Assembly: GCA_021768625.1 (NCBI GenBank)
Contig: JAETUM010000008.1
Location: 16,445-80,444 of the forward strand
From: Candidatus Stoquefichus sp.
GTDB lineage: Bacteria > Bacillota_I > Bacilli_A > Erysipelotrichales > Coprobacillaceae
Direction: 5' to 3'
DNA length: 64,000 nt
Of the stretch, positions 18,892 to 27,792 are shown in pieces. Position 1 is the first letter of the stretch. Each line of letters begins with the position of its first letter. The notes beneath the pieces are model-generated. The model was not told where the DNA came from. It was given only the letters and a program-made list of their open reading frames with translations, and searched no databases. The translations under genes were made by a program, and so were the position numbers.

Positions 18892-20091
18892 ATGGGGTTA
18901 AATGATGTTGCATCAGCAGAACGTATTCATATAGGCTTTTTTGGATTAAGAAATGCTGGGAAATCAAGTGTTGTTAATAGCATTACAAACCAGAGTCTTT
19001 CAGTAGTATCACCTGTTAAAGGGACAACAACTGATCCAGTCAAAAAAGCTATGGAACTTTTACCTTTAGGTCCAGTTGTTATTATTGATACACCTGGTAT
19101 TGATGATGAAGGAGAACTAGGAGAATTACGTGTCAGAAAAGCCAAAGACACGCTTAGTCATAGTGATATAGCTGTTCTTGTTGTTGATGCGACATGTGGG
19201 CTAACAACTATAGACCAACAACTAATTTCTCTTTTTAAAGAACGCCAAATACCATATATCATTGCTTATAATAAGTCTGATTTAATGACAAATTATCCTA
19301 TTTCTAAAGAAAATGAAATATACATAAGTGCTAAGGAAAAGTATAATATTAATGAACTAAAAGAAATGATTGCTAGATTGGCTAAGCAAAATAAGAATCA
19401 TAAGGAATTAATTGCAGATCTATTATCTCCAGGAGATATTGTTGTTTTAGTTATACCGATTGATTCATCAGCACCAAAAGGAAGACTAATACTCCCTCAA
19501 CAACAAACAATAAGGGCTATTTTAGATGCAGGATGTATTGTTGTATCATGTCAAGATAATGAATTAAAACAAACACTTGCTGCTTTATCAAAACAACCAA
19601 AGCTTGTTATAACAGATTCACAAGTTTTTCAAAAAGTTGCAAAGGATGTACCTGAAAATATTTTATTAACATCCTTTTCTATATTGTTTGCAAGATATAA
19701 AGGAGATATTGTAGAGGTCGTTAAAGGAGCGACTCAGTTAGATCATCTTCAAGATGGAGATACAGTTTTAATTAGTGAAGGATGTACACATCATCGTCAA
19801 TGTGAGGATATTGGAACAGTGAAATTACCTCGATGGATAAAGCAATATACAGGTAAGGATATTCAATTTGTTTTTACTTCAGGAACAGAGTTTCCTGCTG
19901 ATTTACCTTATTCACTTATCATTCATTGTGGAGGATGTATGTTAAATCAAAAAGAGATGAACTATCGTATTCAATATGCGAGTCTTCAACAAGTTCCTAT
20001 AACAAATTATGGACTTGCGATTGCACATATGAATGGTATACTTTATCGAAGTTTAAAACCTTTCCCAAATCTATTAGAATTATTTGATTAA
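18892..20091 (+). CDS. hydF: [FeFe]-hydrogenase maturation GTPase HydF
   Basis: A 399-aa GTPase scaffold on which the 2Fe subcluster is completed before transfer to apo-hydrogenase. The GTPase domain shows P-loop GLRNAGKSS (18-26), DTPGID and NKSD. The C-terminal FeS domain has Cys298-x-His300 and His345-Cys346-x2-Cys349, the family's CxH...HCxxC cluster ligands. GGGGGAGG precedes the start. A terminator about 55 bases downstream ends the operon. The hydrogenase it serves is not in this window. Confidence 0.95.
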   Translation: MGLNDVASAERIHIGFFGLRNAGKSSVVNSITNQSLSVVSPVKGTTTDPVKKAMELLPLGPVVIIDTPGIDDEGELGELRVRKAKDTLSHSDIAVLVVDATCGLTTIDQQLISLFKERQIPYIIAYNKSDLMTNYPISKENEIYISAKEKYNINELKEMIARLAKQNKNHKELIADLLSPGDIVVLVIPIDSSAPKGRLILPQQQTIRAILDAGCIVVSCQDNELKQTLAALSKQPKLVITDSQVFQKVAKDVPENILLTSFSILFARYKGDIVEVVKGATQLDHLQDGDTVLISEGCTHHRQCEDIGTVKLPRWIKQYTGKDIQFVFTSGTEFPADLPYSLIIHCGGCMLNQKEMNYRIQYASLQQVPITNYGLAIAHMNGILYRSLKPFPNLLELFD

Positions 20092-20145
20092 ATGATATAT
20101 GCTGATATAGTAAAAATAGAGAAGTAAGTCATAAATATGTCAATG

Positions 20146-20178
20146 AAGGATTAACTATAAAGTTGATCCTTATTTTTA
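20146..20178 (+). terminator. Terminator of the hyd maturation operon
   Basis: AAGGATTAAC (20146-20155) pairs with GTTGATCCTT (20162-20171, one G-U pair), then ATTTTTATG. Confidence 0.75.
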
Positions 20179-20238
20179 TGATTATTTTATAAAAATAAAA
20201 AATAGAATTCTTTTGATTATATCAACAATAATTTATTA

Positions 20239-20266
20239 TTGTGTTTTGACATAATTGTGTTATAAT
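20239..20266 (+). promoter_or_regulatory. Promoter of typA
   Basis: TTGTGT (20239-20244), 16-bp spacer, TATAAT (20261-20266). A perfect TTGACA lies inside the spacer at 20246 but is only 9 bp from the -10 and cannot serve it. Confidence 0.55.
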
Positions 20267-20292
20267 CTAAAAGTTGAAAAGGAGTGCGAAAT

Positions 20293-22104
20293 ATGAATAT
20301 TAGAAATATAGCAATTATTGCACATGTTGACCATGGAAAAACAACATTGGTTGATCAATTATTAAAATTATCTGGAACATTAAAAGATAATGAACAAATT
20401 GCAGAAAGAGCAATGGATTCTAATGCTTTGGAAAGAGAAAGAGGAATTACAATCCTATCAAAAAATACAGCAATTAATTATAAAGATTATAGAATTAATA
20501 TAATGGATACACCAGGTCATGCTGACTTTGGTGGAGAAGTAGAACGTATTATGAATATGGTAGATGGCGTTTTACTTGTTGTTGATGCATACGAAGGAAC
20601 AATGCCTCAAACAAGATTTGTTTTAAAGAAGGCTTTAGAGGCTAAGGTTAAACCTATTGTTGTTATTAATAAAGTGGATAGACCTGTTGTAAGAATAGAT
20701 GAAGTTATGGATGAAGTGCTTGAGTTATTTATGGAACTTGGAGCAGATGATAATCAATTAGATTTTCCAACTGTATTCGTTTCAGCTTTACAAGGAACAT
20801 CAAGTTTAGATTCTGATATAGCTACTCAAGTGCCAAATATGGATTGTTTATTTGACATGATTATTAATGAAATACCAGAACCATTAGTAGATGAAGAAGG
20901 GGGACTTCAATTCCAACCAGCTTTATTGGACTATAATGATTATGTAGGACGTATTGGAATTGGACGTATTCAAAGAGGGAAAGTACATGTGAATGAATCT
21001 GTGATTTGTTTACGTGCAGATGGAACAAAAACACAATTTAGAATTCAAAAATTATTTGGTTTCATCGGATTACATAGAGTAGAAATAGAAGAAGCAAGTG
21101 CTGGAGATATTGTAGCAATTGCAGGATTATCTGATATTGGTGTGGGTGAGACTGTATGTGAACCTGGGCACGAAGAACCATTACCATTATTGCATGTAGA
21201 TGAACCAACAATTCAAATGGTTTTTGGAACAAATACATCACCATTTGCTGGTAAAGAAGGTAAATTTGTAACTGCAAGTAAAGTAGAAGAAAGATTATTT
21301 AGAGAAACAAATAGAGATGTATCTTTAAAAATTGAAAGAATTCCTAATAGTGAAGAATGGATTGTTTCAGGACGTGGAGAATTACATTTATCTATATTAA
21401 TAGAAAATATGCGTAGAGAAGGTTTTGAACTTCAAGTGTCAAAACCAAAAGTTATTGTAAAAGATATTGATGGTGTTAAATGTGAACCATATGAAGAAGT
21501 CTTTATCGAAGCACCAGATGAATGTATTGGAAGTGTTATTGAATCTTTGGGATTTAGACATGGTACATTAGAAAATATGGATTCAAATGATGGAATGACA
21601 AAAGTACACTATACTATTCCTTCACGTGGTTTGATAGGTTTTATGACAAACTTCTTAACAATGACAAAAGGATATGGAATCATTAATCATTCATTCTTAG
21701 AATACAGACCAATGGAAGGAGATACTGTTGGAGAAAGACAATTAGGTGTTCTTGTATCTATTGATAATGGACAAACAACAGCTTATGCTTTAGGTGGTGT
21801 AGAAGATAGAGGTGTTATGTTTGTTGGACCTGGGGTAGAGGTTTATGAAGGAATGATTGTGGGAGAACACAGTCGTGATAATGATTTGGTTGTTAATGTC
21901 ACAAAGGGAAAACAATTAACAAATACACGTTCTTCTACAAAAGATTCTACTGTTGTTTTGAAGAAACCAAGAGTCTTTAATTTAGAAGCCTGTCTTGATT
22001 ATATTAATGATGATGAATTAGTAGAAGTAACACCTGAATCTATTCGATTAAGAAAACGTTTATTAACAGAGATGGAAAGAAGAAAAGCATTTACAAAGAA
22101 GTAA
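20293..22104 (+). CDS. typA: Ribosome-associated GTPase TypA/BipA
   Basis: A 603-aa translational GTPase related to EF-G and LepA, needed for ribosome assembly at low temperature and stress responses. Motifs: G1 AHVDHGKTT, G2 RGITI, G3 DTPGHADFGGEVE, G4 NKVD, followed by EF-G-like domains and the BipA-specific C-terminus (LIGFMTNFLTMTKGYGI, TKGKQLTNTRSSTKD). A GTG in frame at 20284 directly abuts AAGGAG and is too close, so ATG 20293 is chosen. No terminator separates it from the next gene 14 bases downstream. Confidence 0.95.
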   Translation: MNIRNIAIIAHVDHGKTTLVDQLLKLSGTLKDNEQIAERAMDSNALERERGITILSKNTAINYKDYRINIMDTPGHADFGGEVERIMNMVDGVLLVVDAYEGTMPQTRFVLKKALEAKVKPIVVINKVDRPVVRIDEVMDEVLELFMELGADDNQLDFPTVFVSALQGTSSLDSDIATQVPNMDCLFDMIINEIPEPLVDEEGGLQFQPALLDYNDYVGRIGIGRIQRGKVHVNESVICLRADGTKTQFRIQKLFGFIGLHRVEIEEASAGDIVAIAGLSDIGVGETVCEPGHEEPLPLLHVDEPTIQMVFGTNTSPFAGKEGKFVTASKVEERLFRETNRDVSLKIERIPNSEEWIVSGRGELHLSILIENMRREGFELQVSKPKVIVKDIDGVKCEPYEEVFIEAPDECIGSVIESLGFRHGTLENMDSNDGMTKVHYTIPSRGLIGFMTNFLTMTKGYGIINHSFLEYRPMEGDTVGERQLGVLVSIDNGQTTAYALGGVEDRGVMFVGPGVEVYEGMIVGEHSRDNDLVVNVTKGKQLTNTRSSTKDSTVVLKKPRVFNLEACLDYINDDELVEVTPESIRLRKRLLTEMERRKAFTKK

Positions 22105-22118
22105 AAAAGAGGGGAATT

Positions 22119-23021
22119 ATGAAGAAGTTAGAGGGTTTTGAACAAATTGGATTTAAAGTTAATAAGGAACATCATGTTGCATATGGAATGATTGATGGAT
22201 TTAAGTATTTAGTTAATTTCTTAGCTAATCAAAAACAATATTCAATTATGCTTACAGTTCTTGGGGATAATGAAGATATATTAACAACATATATGAATTC
22301 ATTAGAACAAAATCCAATTGTCAATTGGTCATTCTATCGTGATCAAACAATTGTTATTAATATTAAAAATACTAATGAATTAACAGTAACAGATTTAGAA
22401 TCATTAATGAAAAATTTATCAGCATTTTGTCATACAAATGGATATGTACAAAGTTGTCCACATTGTAAGGAAGAAAAAGGTGTTGAAGTATGCAGTGTTA
22501 ATGGAGAAAATGTTTTAATGTGTTCTGAATGTTTTGAAAACACAACTGCAAGTCAACCAGTAGAAAAACCAGTCAATTTACCAATGGGAATATTAGGCGC
22601 TTTAGTTGGATCACTTATTGGTGTAGCTGTTTGGGTAATTATTTATAAGCTAGGTTATGTTGCAGGTATTACAGGTTTTATTATGTCCGTATGTTGTTTT
22701 AAAGGATATGAGTTATTAGGTGGACGTATAGATAAAAAGGGTGTATATATTGCTCTTGTGATTGCAGTTGTTATGCTTGCGTTTGCCGAAATGGTTGCTC
22801 TAGGGTTAGAAATTCATTCTGTTATGAATGAGTATTACTCTATAGGTCTATTTGATGCATTTGCACTTATTCCAACGTTCTTGGGAGATAGCGAAATTGT
22901 GTTTGGCGTTGTTAAAGACTTGTTGTCAGGATATTTATTAATGGGAATTGCAAGTTTTTCTTATACTAGAAATATTCATCATATGACAAAGACAAGTGGT
23001 GTGAATGAAAGATTAGGGTAA
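22119..23021 (+). CDS. Membrane protein with central zinc-ribbon-like motif
   Basis: A 300-aa protein of unknown function. Residues 1-110 are soluble, about 111-140 contain CPHC ... CSEC (two Cys pairs 21 residues apart, zinc-ribbon-like), and residues 155-290 hold about four membrane segments. AGAGGGG precedes the ATG and only 14 bases separate it from typA, so co-transcription is likely. No signal peptide is present, so the zinc site should face the cytoplasm. I do not recognise the family with confidence. Confidence 0.7.
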   Translation: MKKLEGFEQIGFKVNKEHHVAYGMIDGFKYLVNFLANQKQYSIMLTVLGDNEDILTTYMNSLEQNPIVNWSFYRDQTIVINIKNTNELTVTDLESLMKNLSAFCHTNGYVQSCPHCKEEKGVEVCSVNGENVLMCSECFENTTASQPVEKPVNLPMGILGALVGSLIGVAVWVIIYKLGYVAGITGFIMSVCCFKGYELLGGRIDKKGVYIALVIAVVMLAFAEMVALGLEIHSVMNEYYSIGLFDAFALIPTFLGDSEIVFGVVKDLLSGYLLMGIASFSYTRNIHHMTKTSGVNERLG

Positions 23022-23178
23022 TGACATTTATTGATAAAAAGTCTTTGTTATATAAAAATATTTACAATAAATATAAATAAATAGAGATAAAAATAAGAAT
23101 ATTTTATAAAACACGTTAATAAATTTGTGTTTATAATAAAAAAATGATATATTATTTGACATAAATGCAAGAGATATC

Positions 23179-23207
23179 TTGATAAAGATAGCGCTTTCAT
23201 TTATAAT
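23179..23207 (+). promoter_or_regulatory. Promoter with embedded cre-like operator, DUF6465 gene
   Basis: TTGATA (23179-23184), 17-bp spacer, TATAAT (23202-23207). The minus strand of 23186-23199 reads TGAAAGCGCTATCT, which matches 13 of 14 positions of the CcpA consensus. A repressor bound there would cover the promoter. Confidence 0.55.
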
Positions 23208-23228
23208 ATGATTAAGGGAGGACATATA

Positions 23229-23447
23229 GTGAAATTAAAATTACAAGTACAATTTAATAATAAAAATGTTGAAGCAACTGATATTGAAAAGACAGTTAAA
23301 GAGGATGTTAAATCAAAAGGTGTAAAAATAAACACTATTGATACATTAGAGGTTTACTTTAAACCAGAAGATTCTTCAGTATATTATGTTGCAACAACAA
23401 AAGCTGGTGAAGTAATTGGTAATGATGAACCATTATTTATTGCTTAA
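23229..23447 (+). CDS. DUF6465 family small protein
   Basis: A 72-aa protein matching the pattern I associate with DUF6465 (Val/Lys-rich first strand, VKEDVKSKG, DTLEVYFKPEDSSVYYVAT). Function unknown. The start is GTG 23229, placed by AAGGGAGG just upstream; the longer version from ATG 23208 would begin within the -10 region and lacks a ribosome site. Its promoter carries a cre-like site, hinting at carbon-source control. A strong terminator follows, so it is monocistronic. Confidence 0.75.
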   Translation: MKLKLQVQFNNKNVEATDIEKTVKEDVKSKGVKINTIDTLEVYFKPEDSSVYYVATTKAGEVIGNDEPLFIA

Positions 23448-23485
23448 CATGTAGTATTACTATAAGATATACCCAAGGAATTGAT

Positions 23486-23518
23486 ATGAACACTTAATAA
23501 AAGTGTTCATATTTTTTT
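23486..23518 (+). terminator. Terminator of the DUF6465 gene
   Basis: ATGAACACTT (23486-23495) and AAGTGTTCAT (23501-23510) with T-run 23512-23518. Confidence 0.88.
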
Positions 23519-23675
23519 CAATATTGAAAGAATATAGAAGAAAAATAGTTTATTCTTAAGAAGATTTATTAATTAAAAGGAGAAAGTGGAAAAGCTTTCT
23601 TTGTTTGTGCAGAGAAAAACAATGATTATCAAAAAGTTTTATGATATACTAGAATCAATAAGTAGGAGGTTTCTT

Positions 23676-25226
23676 ATGAAAAAGTTATGTATTTTAATTT
23701 TGACTATTTTGTTGTTAACAGGATGTTCTTCAAAAAAAGAAGCAAATACATTAATGGTTACACGTGATAATGTATTATATGCTTTATATAATGAAAGAGG
23801 TAAGAAGTTAACAACTTATCAATATAAAACATTTGAAGAAATAGATGGTATAGGATATATTGTTACAAACAAAGAAGATGAAAAAGGTTTTATTTCTTTA
23901 AATGGGGACGAAATTATTCCTTTTGGAGAATATGAAACTTTAGAAGCAACAGATCATATGTTATATGCTACAAAGAAAGTAGAAGAAACTAAAGAGAAAA
24001 AAGAAGAAAAGAAAGACAAAGAAACTAAGTCAAAGAAAAAGGAAGATAGTAAGAAAGAGGAATCAAAAAAATCTGCATATGTTCATGATAATTTATATGT
24101 GTTGAATAAAGAGGGGAAAGTCTTGTATTCAGCAAGTCAGGATGTAGGAATTTATAAAGGCGAATTACCTGTCATTCAAACAAAAGATGAGTATATTGTT
24201 TTATATAAAGATGGAGAAGTGTTAGAGAAAACGAAAGATGAAGTGACTTATGCACAACATTATAATCAATCTCCATGTTTTGTGATTAGTTATAAAGATC
24301 ATTCAGTTTTATATGACTTTTTAGAAAGTGAGGAAGAAGCTAAAACTACTCAGATTGAAAAAGGTGGAAAATTCCAAATTGTTGCATTAGAAGAAAGCAT
24401 GAATAAAGGAATTGTTCTTTATGATGAAGAAGATAATTGTATGATTTATCTTGATAGAGAAAATCAATCTATGGATGAACAAACTATTGATATAGATAAA
24501 ATATATTATGATGAAAAAAATAATATTATTATAGATCAAAAGCATACACGATATATCTATATGCCAGGTAAAAAATTAATAGAAGTCAATTCTTATTATT
24601 TATCAGGTAGCAATTATTTAAATCGATCTTACGTTATTTATGGGCCACATGATATTTATAAAGATGAGAAAAAAGTCGGAGAATTAACAAATTGCCAACT
24701 TTATCCATCACCAGAACTTATTCAATCAGAGATATTCCCAGTATATGTAAAGAGTAGTGGTTTTCAATATTATAATTTTGATGGTAAGAAAGTTTTAGAA
24801 AAAGTATATTTAGATGCACAACCTTTTGATATAAATTCACGAGCTGTTGTTAAAGAGAAAGAAGCAGGATATTCATTAATTAATGATAAAGGAAACACTA
24901 TGACTCAACAATATTATACAAATATAAAGTACATAGGTAGTTCATATTATGCTGTTTATAATGAAGAAGGAAAGTTTGGTGTTATCAATACTGAGGGACA
25001 AGAGATTTTCCCTATAGAATACACATCTATGTCAGATGATCCAATAGTTGTTTATGAAGATAGAAACTATTTGATTTTAGATAAGAATGGTAGAGGTTAT
25101 ATCTATGATATGGATGATGATATGAAAGAAATATTCTCTACTGAGGGAAAGATTACTTTTGATACAAAGGGATTCTTTATTGTTGGAAATGAATATTTTA
25201 CATTTGATGGAGAAAGATTGGAGTAA
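23676..25226 (+). CDS. Lipoprotein with WG-like repeats and charged linker
   Basis: A 516-aa surface lipoprotein with signal peptide and lipobox LLTGC (Cys at about residue 17). Residues about 100-140 form a Lys/Glu low-complexity linker. The remainder has repeated segments of the type seen in WG/beta-propeller repeats: GFISLNGDEIIPFGEYE, GYSLINDKGNTMTQQYY and KFGVINTEGQEIFPIEY. ATG 23676 with AGGAGG is the start; an upstream in-frame extension to 23586 lacks lipoprotein features. The membrane methyltransferase-like gene begins 4 bases after the stop. Function unknown; binding or sensing at the surface is an inference from repeat type. Confidence 0.78.
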   Translation: MKKLCILILTILLLTGCSSKKEANTLMVTRDNVLYALYNERGKKLTTYQYKTFEEIDGIGYIVTNKEDEKGFISLNGDEIIPFGEYETLEATDHMLYATKKVEETKEKKEEKKDKETKSKKKEDSKKEESKKSAYVHDNLYVLNKEGKVLYSASQDVGIYKGELPVIQTKDEYIVLYKDGEVLEKTKDEVTYAQHYNQSPCFVISYKDHSVLYDFLESEEEAKTTQIEKGGKFQIVALEESMNKGIVLYDEEDNCMIYLDRENQSMDEQTIDIDKIYYDEKNNIIIDQKHTRYIYMPGKKLIEVNSYYLSGSNYLNRSYVIYGPHDIYKDEKKVGELTNCQLYPSPELIQSEIFPVYVKSSGFQYYNFDGKKVLEKVYLDAQPFDINSRAVVKEKEAGYSLINDKGNTMTQQYYTNIKYIGSSYYAVYNEEGKFGVINTEGQEIFPIEYTSMSDDPIVVYEDRNYLILDKNGRGYIYDMDDDMKEIFSTEGKITFDTKGFFIVGNEYFTFDGERLE

Positions 25227-25230
25227 AGAT

Positions 25231-26280
25231 ATGATAGAATATGTTATTGTTTTATTTGTTGGATTTGTTGTAATGATGTTTTTAACACAACTTGTATTTT
25301 TTGAAATGGCAAGAAAGAAAATGGTTGAAGCAAATAACTTAAACTGGTTCTTAGCTTTAGATAAACCGTTTCATTACAATAGAACTGGCTATATGATTTT
25401 TGTATGTTTGATTTGTTATTTGATATCTAGTCCTGAAGAATTATTTACTATAAATTGGTTTATTTACTTTATTGTCTTTTTAGCATTAGGTGTTATAGCT
25501 GATATGATAGTACAATATTTAATACTTTTCTATAGTAAAAAGAGATGTCAAAAAAGTATTTCAGATGCTCGTTTATTAAAAAAAGAACTTATTGAAATAT
25601 CACAAACTATGACAGAAGATATAACATATCAAGAAAGTATAGCACAATATAATGAAAAAGATGTTCTCAATAAATATGTGGATCCATCTTCTCATTTGGC
25701 TTTTTTGACAGTTGATGGTGGAGAGTATGTCAAAGATTATAATCGATTTACAGAGGCTACATTTGTTGTAGAGCCTTATGGAGATATAGAAAAAACAAAA
25801 TTAAAATTAGCTGATTTACCAGTTAAAGTGACAAAGTTAACACCTGCTGGACAAATGCCATTTAAAGATCAAAAGATAGATGTTATGGTCTGCATGAATT
25901 CAAATTATGATAAGCATGAGATTGCTCGTGTATTGAAACATGGTGGTTACTTCTTAGTTAATCAAAATGGAACAGCTAATTATAAGGAGTTTCTTCAAAT
26001 GTATATGCCATTTGGTATGAAGGGATCTTGGGATGCTTATTCATGTGCCCAAACACTTGAGGAGATAGGAATGCGAATTATTGATAAGTTTGAAGATTAT
26101 GGAACAATTCGTTTTGGAAGCATACAAGCAATACATAGTTATTTTAAGAAGGTATCTCCAGATTTGGCAGATATGAATAAATATCAAACATTTTACTTGA
26201 ATGCATTAAAAGCAATTAAAGAAAATAGCTTTTATGAAATAACAACACATAAGTTTTTGGTTGTTGCACAGAAAGGATAA
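25231..26280 (+). CDS. Membrane-anchored methyltransferase-like protein
   Basis: A 349-aa protein with about three N-terminal membrane helices (residues 1-115), then a domain resembling class I SAM-dependent methyltransferases. LAFLTVDGGEYV sits where motif I (DxGxGxG) should be but is degenerate. FKDQKIDVMVCMN and EIARVLKHGGYFLVNQNG match the later motifs well. It may be a diverged or inactive methyltransferase. The start at ATG 25231 follows GGAG at 25220. It is immediately downstream of the WG-type lipoprotein gene, so a joint envelope role is likely. Confidence 0.65.
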   Translation: MIEYVIVLFVGFVVMMFLTQLVFFEMARKKMVEANNLNWFLALDKPFHYNRTGYMIFVCLICYLISSPEELFTINWFIYFIVFLALGVIADMIVQYLILFYSKKRCQKSISDARLLKKELIEISQTMTEDITYQESIAQYNEKDVLNKYVDPSSHLAFLTVDGGEYVKDYNRFTEATFVVEPYGDIEKTKLKLADLPVKVTKLTPAGQMPFKDQKIDVMVCMNSNYDKHEIARVLKHGGYFLVNQNGTANYKEFLQMYMPFGMKGSWDAYSCAQTLEEIGMRIIDKFEDYGTIRFGSIQAIHSYFKKVSPDLADMNKYQTFYLNALKAIKENSFYEITTHKFLVVAQKG

Positions 26281-26293
26281 TATCCTTTTTTCT
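26272..26293 (+). terminator. Terminator overlapping the methyltransferase-like gene end
   Basis: AAAGGATA (26272-26279) and TATCCTTT (26281-26288) followed by T's. The left arm lies within the last codons. Confidence 0.65.
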
Positions 26294-26384
26294 TTACCGT
26301 TTGACATTTTAACTGTAATAAAAACAATAATAAAATAGGGCAATAAAAATAAAACTATAAGCAAAAAAAATTATTGCAAAAAAT

Positions 26385-26413
26385 ATGGAAATGTATTTTT
26401 TATGTGGTATAAT
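26385..26413 (+). promoter_or_regulatory. Promoter of ptsH
   Basis: The extended -10 TGGTATAAT (26405-26413) has a -35-like TGGAAA at 26385-26390, 17 bp upstream. Confidence 0.55.
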
Positions 26414-26445
26414 AATTATATAAATAATTTAAGGAGGAGTCTATA

Positions 26446-26715
26446 ATGGCAGAAAAATTATCTTTTGTAGTTTCAGATCCAGTTGGATTACATGCTAGAC
26501 CTGCAACTATCTTAGTAAACCAAGCTAGTAAGTTTACTAGTAATATTAAATTAATTTACAATGGTAAAGAAGTAAACCTTAAATCAATTATGGGAGTTAT
26601 GTCTTTAGGTGTTCCAACTAAAGCAACTGTAGAAATCGTTGCTGAAGGTGAAGATGAAAAAGATGTAATTGCTTCAATCGCTAAAGTAATTAAAGAACAA
26701 AAAGTTGCTGAATAA
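26446..26715 (+). CDS. ptsH: Phosphocarrier protein HPr
   Basis: An 89-aa HPr of the sugar phosphotransferase system. The active-site His16 lies in GLHARPA and the regulatory Ser47 in NLKSIMGVMSLG, the residue phosphorylated by HPr kinase. HPr-Ser-P is the CcpA corepressor in Firmicutes, which fits the cre-like operators in this window. The gene has its own promoter and terminator; ptsI is not adjacent, whereas ptsHI operons are usual in Bacillus. AAGGAGG precedes the start. Confidence 0.95.
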   Translation: MAEKLSFVVSDPVGLHARPATILVNQASKFTSNIKLIYNGKEVNLKSIMGVMSLGVPTKATVEIVAEGEDEKDVIASIAKVIKEQKVAE

Positions 26716-26731
26716 TAATGGTGGCAAATCA

Positions 26732-26757
26732 AAAGAGACGTTAAGTCTCTTTTTTCT
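26732..26757 (+). terminator. Terminator of ptsH
   Basis: AAAGAGAC (26732-26739), loop GTTAA, GTCTCTTT (26745-26752), then T-rich tract. Confidence 0.88.
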
Positions 26758-26781
26758 TTACTTATAAAAAAATTATGTTAT

Positions 26782-26819
26782 CATATATTTAGATATTTAG
26801 ACAAATATCTAAATATATG
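26782..26819 (+). promoter_or_regulatory. Perfect 17-bp-arm inverted repeat, operator of the sdpR-like gene
   Basis: Left arm 26782-26798 and right arm 26803-26819 are exact reverse complements with a 4-base spacer AGAC. The left arm includes a tandem TATTTAGA repeat that runs into the spacer. It ends 17 bases before the ArsR-family start codon. The position and symmetry suit autorepression by the dimeric regulator encoded next. It lacks a T-run, so it is not a terminator. Confidence 0.8.
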
Positions 26820-26836
26820 AAGTGAGGAGAAATAAA

Positions 26837-27112
26837 ATGGGAGATGTATTTAAAGCATTAAGTGATCCAACAAGGCGGAAAATATTAGAATTATTACAAG
26901 AGCGACCATTAAATGCAGGTGAAATAGCAGACTATTTTCAAATAACGAAACCATCTATATCTCATCATTTGGTTATATTGAAGAATAGTGGACTTATTAT
27001 TGACGAAAGAAGAGGTCAAAATATTATATATAGTATTGATATGACGGTTTTTCAAGAAATGATGAAATGGTTTATGAACTTCTTAGAAGGAGGAGATAAT
27101 GATGAAGAGTAG
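26837..27112 (+). CDS. sdpR: ArsR/SdpR-family transcriptional repressor
   Basis: A 91-aa winged-helix ArsR/SmtB protein: FKALSDPTRRKILELL, then LNAGEIADYFQITKPSISHHL (recognition helix) and LIIDERRGQNIIYSID (wing). It lacks Cys/His metal-site clusters, as expected for the SdpR branch, which represses its own operon and is held at the membrane by SdpI. GAGGAG before ATG 26837 sets the start; a GTG at 26822 has no site. The paired sdpI-like gene overlaps its end. The name is by family and context, not proven function. Confidence 0.82.
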   Translation: MGDVFKALSDPTRRKILELLQERPLNAGEIADYFQITKPSISHHLVILKNSGLIIDERRGQNIIYSIDMTVFQEMMKWFMNFLEGGDNDEE

Positions 27113-27731
27113 GATGTTTGATATATTTATATGGGGTATAACAGTTGTATTTTTTATAGGTGTATTCTTTTTACCTGAGCAAGTTCCGTTGCATTGGAAT
27201 GTGAATTGGGAAATTGATCGTTATGGGAGTAGATATGAGCTATTAATTGTGATATTTATACCATTAATAACTTACTATGGGTTGTTGCTTACAAAGAAAA
27301 TAGATCCTAAATTAAAAATCATAAAAAAAAGGGAAAGAACATATGAATTGATAAGAAAACTTATATCAATTTTCTTTGTGTTAGTAGTCGGTTTCTTCTA
27401 TATTCTTACTATTAGCCCAATAGAAAATGCAACATTTATTGTATGCTTTTTAATAGGTGGGCTGTATACTCTTGTAGGGAATTACATGCCTAAATTTCCA
27501 CAAAATTACTTTCTTGGAATAAGAAATCCATGGACATTATCTAATGAAAGGGTATGGATACAAACACATAAAAAGGGCGGTTATTTATATGTAATAGGTG
27601 GTTTATTAATTATTTTGGGAGGTCTTTTATCACCAAAGAAAAGTATTATCATTATAATATCGGTGGTTATTATTGATGTTTTATTAACAATGTCTTATTC
27701 ATATATTGAATATAAAAGATTGACTAAATAA
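27102..27731 (+). CDS. sdpI: SdpI/YfhL-family immunity-type membrane protein
   Basis: A 209-aa protein with about six helices. The N-terminal DUF1648 motif LPEQVPLHWNVNWEIDRYGS and the SdpI motif GNYMPKFPQNYFLGIRNPWT ... ERVWIQTHK are both present. In Bacillus, SdpI gives immunity to the SdpC toxin and sequesters SdpR. No sdpABC toxin genes are nearby, so this may be an orphan immunity or envelope-stress module. ATG 27102 is preferred over ATG 27099 by spacing to AAGGAGGAG. An ABC exporter follows after 61 bases. Confidence 0.85.
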   Translation: MKSRMFDIFIWGITVVFFIGVFFLPEQVPLHWNVNWEIDRYGSRYELLIVIFIPLITYYGLLLTKKIDPKLKIIKKRERTYELIRKLISIFFVLVVGFFYILTISPIENATFIVCFLIGGLYTLVGNYMPKFPQNYFLGIRNPWTLSNERVWIQTHKKGGYLYVIGGLLIILGGLLSPKKSIIIIISVVIIDVLLTMSYSYIEYKRLTK

Positions 27732-27792
27732 TATTTTATAGTATAATAATAATATAAATAATTTTAATAATTAAAATGAAAGAAGGATAGTT

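Noticed and set aside
20246..20266. TTGACA close to TATAAT before typA as a promoter
   Set aside because: The spacing is only 9 bp, which cannot support sigma-A binding; the upstream TTGTGT with 16 bp is used instead.
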